A model generated the notes under the pieces. That model was given only the letters and a program-made list of their open reading frames with translations. It was not told the DNA's origin and made no database searches. 20,567 bases of DNA from Gamarada debralockiae (taxonomy: Eukaryota > Ascomycota > Leotiomycetes > Helotiales > Hyphodiscaceae): the NCBI GenBank assembly GCA_002803225.1, contig NXFV01000893.1:1-20567 (forward strand), in the 5' to 3' direction. Each line of letters starts with the position of its first letter. Within the stretch, counting starts at the first letter, position 1. Positions 19,360-20,567 of the stretch are shown in pieces. The position numbers and the translations under genes are program-made.

Positions 19360-20567
19360 TATGAAACAAGTAGCTATGGGATAATGTATGTAGGCGCTTG
19401 CTTAAGGCGCTGATACTTGGCGTATGTATTTAACTCAAAAGAGTTGATCAACAGCCAATGGAAAGGGGACAAATAGGGCCATGCTGACGAAGGCAGCGAC
19501 GAAGGATCTGCTTATATCAGCAGAAAGAGACAATAGGGAAAGGGCGACAGGAGGTTTTAACAAGATATAGGATACGCAGAGGGCCGAGGCTTGCTGTAAG
19601 AGAGACTACAGCGAGGGCTTAGGAGAGGCGACTTGTGACCAAACGTTATATTTTCCCGAAGGAAGTGCGTTTGAAGAAGTATCCAAGAGGCGTCCAAGTG
19701 GTTCTAAGTACGTTGTTGTGGACTAATGCCTTATCAAGAGAAAAGGAAAGGAATACTTCTCGTTGAAGCCTTTACCCACCCTCTCGAGTGTGTGTATTCA
19801 GGAAAGAGGTCGACCTTTGTGTGGTGAAGTCGATCGATATAGTTCGAGAGAAGGTAATATCGAAGTTGTGAGAAGGAAAGAAGGAAGGAAGGGCGAGGTA
19901 TATATTTGAAGGCCGAGAAGTTAATTCGAAGGGAGGAGTATATTCGAGGATTAGGAAGGTCGAAAGTTCGATTTGAAGTAAAGACGAGACTATATGTACA
20001 GTCAACTCGGAGTTAACCTAAGAGGGAATAGAGGAAAGAGAGGAGTTCTTGTTCAAGGTCGAAGTCGAATTAAAGACGAAGGAGTATATTCGAGAGTCGG
20101 AAGGGTCGAAAAGCTTAATTTGAAGTAAAGACGAAGCTACATATATAGTTAGTCTAAAGTCAACTTAAGAGGAGAGAAAAAGAGAAGAAACTTCCTAACG
20201 TATCGACTATAAAGGAGACGAGGAGACGTTATAGATCGATGAAAAGAACCTTGAAGAATATTAGATTATTCATATAGCGAAGGGAAGTATGACTTCTAAG
20301 GAGATATGCCGCAAGGTCTGAGATCGAAGTAAGGAGGTCGAAGTCTGTGTTTAAAACCTATTAGTAATAACGATAGAAAGGAGATACTCAATTGAACTAA
20401 AGCAAAGTCGAATTGATAGCGAAAGGAGGGAAAACGAAGTTATCGACGAGGTTGTTAATAAAGTTAAAGTTGATTGAAGGTTATTAAAGTTATTAAAGAG
20501 TTGAAGAAGAGAGGTTCAAAAGCTCTTCCTTTATAGGAATTAGGAGGCAATTGTAGGAGCCTAGCGA
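19360..20567 (+). other. Purine-rich 3' tail of element 3, no gene recognised
   Basis: The plus strand is strongly A/G-biased, especially after 19700, with GTCGAAG/TTCGAAG words recurring many times. No domain-bearing frame is seen on either strand. It could be the 3' untranslated region of element 3, another element's sequence or part of a long repeat. No copy of the 10513-10779 LTR block is present. Confidence 0.5.
19903..20193. repeat. Two diverged ~146-bp direct repeats
   Basis: GGAGTATATTCGAG at 19935 recurs at 20081. In both copies it is followed in the same order by GGTCGAAA, TTTGAAGTAAAGACGA, a CTA(T/C)AT..TA segment, a GTCAACT-like segment and AAGAGG. The copies abut and differ mainly by substitutions. 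Confidence 0.75.

Larger units (their letters stand above)
10513..20567 (+). mobile_element. Element 3: gypsy-type LTR retrotransposon, 3' end outside the window
   Basis: Base composition changes abruptly at 10513, where the TA-rich protease of element 2 gives way to sequence with normal CA and TG. From there one plus-strand element can be read: LTR-like block, putative primer-binding site, long leader, Gag-Pro, Pol (RT, RNase H, integrase, GPY/F-like end), a third frame, and a purine-rich tail. The pol domain order is gypsy. No second copy of the 10513-10779 block occurs in the window, so the 3' LTR must lie beyond 20567 or be missing. RIP is moderate: many TAG/TAA codons and mutated active sites, but some stretches, such as 12171-12755, stay open. 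Confidence 0.85.

Noticed and set aside
19772..20005. Minus-strand open frame of 77 codons
   Set aside because: It overlaps the purine-rich duplicated tail; its Ser/Phe/Leu-rich translation follows from reading a pyrimidine-rich strand.
1..20567. CRISPR arrays, bacterial operons, tRNA or rRNA genes
   Set aside because: None seen; the repeats present are LTRs and short tandem duplications, and the sequence is eukaryotic transposon DNA.

Overview
The window looks like a transposon-packed, AT-rich block of a filamentous ascomycete (Pezizomycotina) nuclear genome. Three degenerate Ty3/gypsy-type LTR retrotransposons fill it, and no intact host gene is visible. The fungal call rests on the strong mark of repeat-induced point mutation (RIP): CpA/TpG is scarce, TpA is abundant, in-frame stops are almost all TAA/TAG sitting where Gln or Trp codons are expected, and long reading frames keep their phase because changes are transitions rather than indels. 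The pol type of element 3, with its FLDD-VKGP type of reverse transcriptase, is also one I associate with ascomycetes.

Layout. Element 1 (1-8624, minus strand) is essentially full length. Its two LTRs (1-266 and 8358-8624) differ only by transitions. From right to left it holds a primer-binding site, gag with an ATG at 8283, pol (protease, reverse transcriptase, RNase H, zinc-binding integrase, chromodomain), then about 2.4 kb between pol and the polypurine tract. That spacer carries a plus-strand, apparently spliced reading frame running antisense to the element. Element 2 (8625-10512, plus strand) is a fragment: part of a leader, gag, and the start of protease, where it is cut off. Element 3 (10513 to beyond the window end, plus strand) starts with an LTR-like block and a putative primer-binding site. 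It then has a long leader, a Gag-Protease frame (11724-14621), a Pol frame one base back (14609-18418), and a third degenerate frame (18421-19359) with an in-frame 18-bp repeat. A purine-rich tail with a ~146-bp duplication follows. Its 3' LTR is not in the window.

Reading: elements 1 and 3 appear nested in element 2. Element 1 lies next to the 5' side of element 2's gag, and element 3 interrupts element 2's protease. Elements 1 and 2 are saturated with RIP. Element 3 is less mutated but is also dead: its RT, integrase and other active-site codons are altered and it has many stops. The two observations most worth following are the intron-containing antisense frame inside element 1 and the third frame downstream of pol in element 3.
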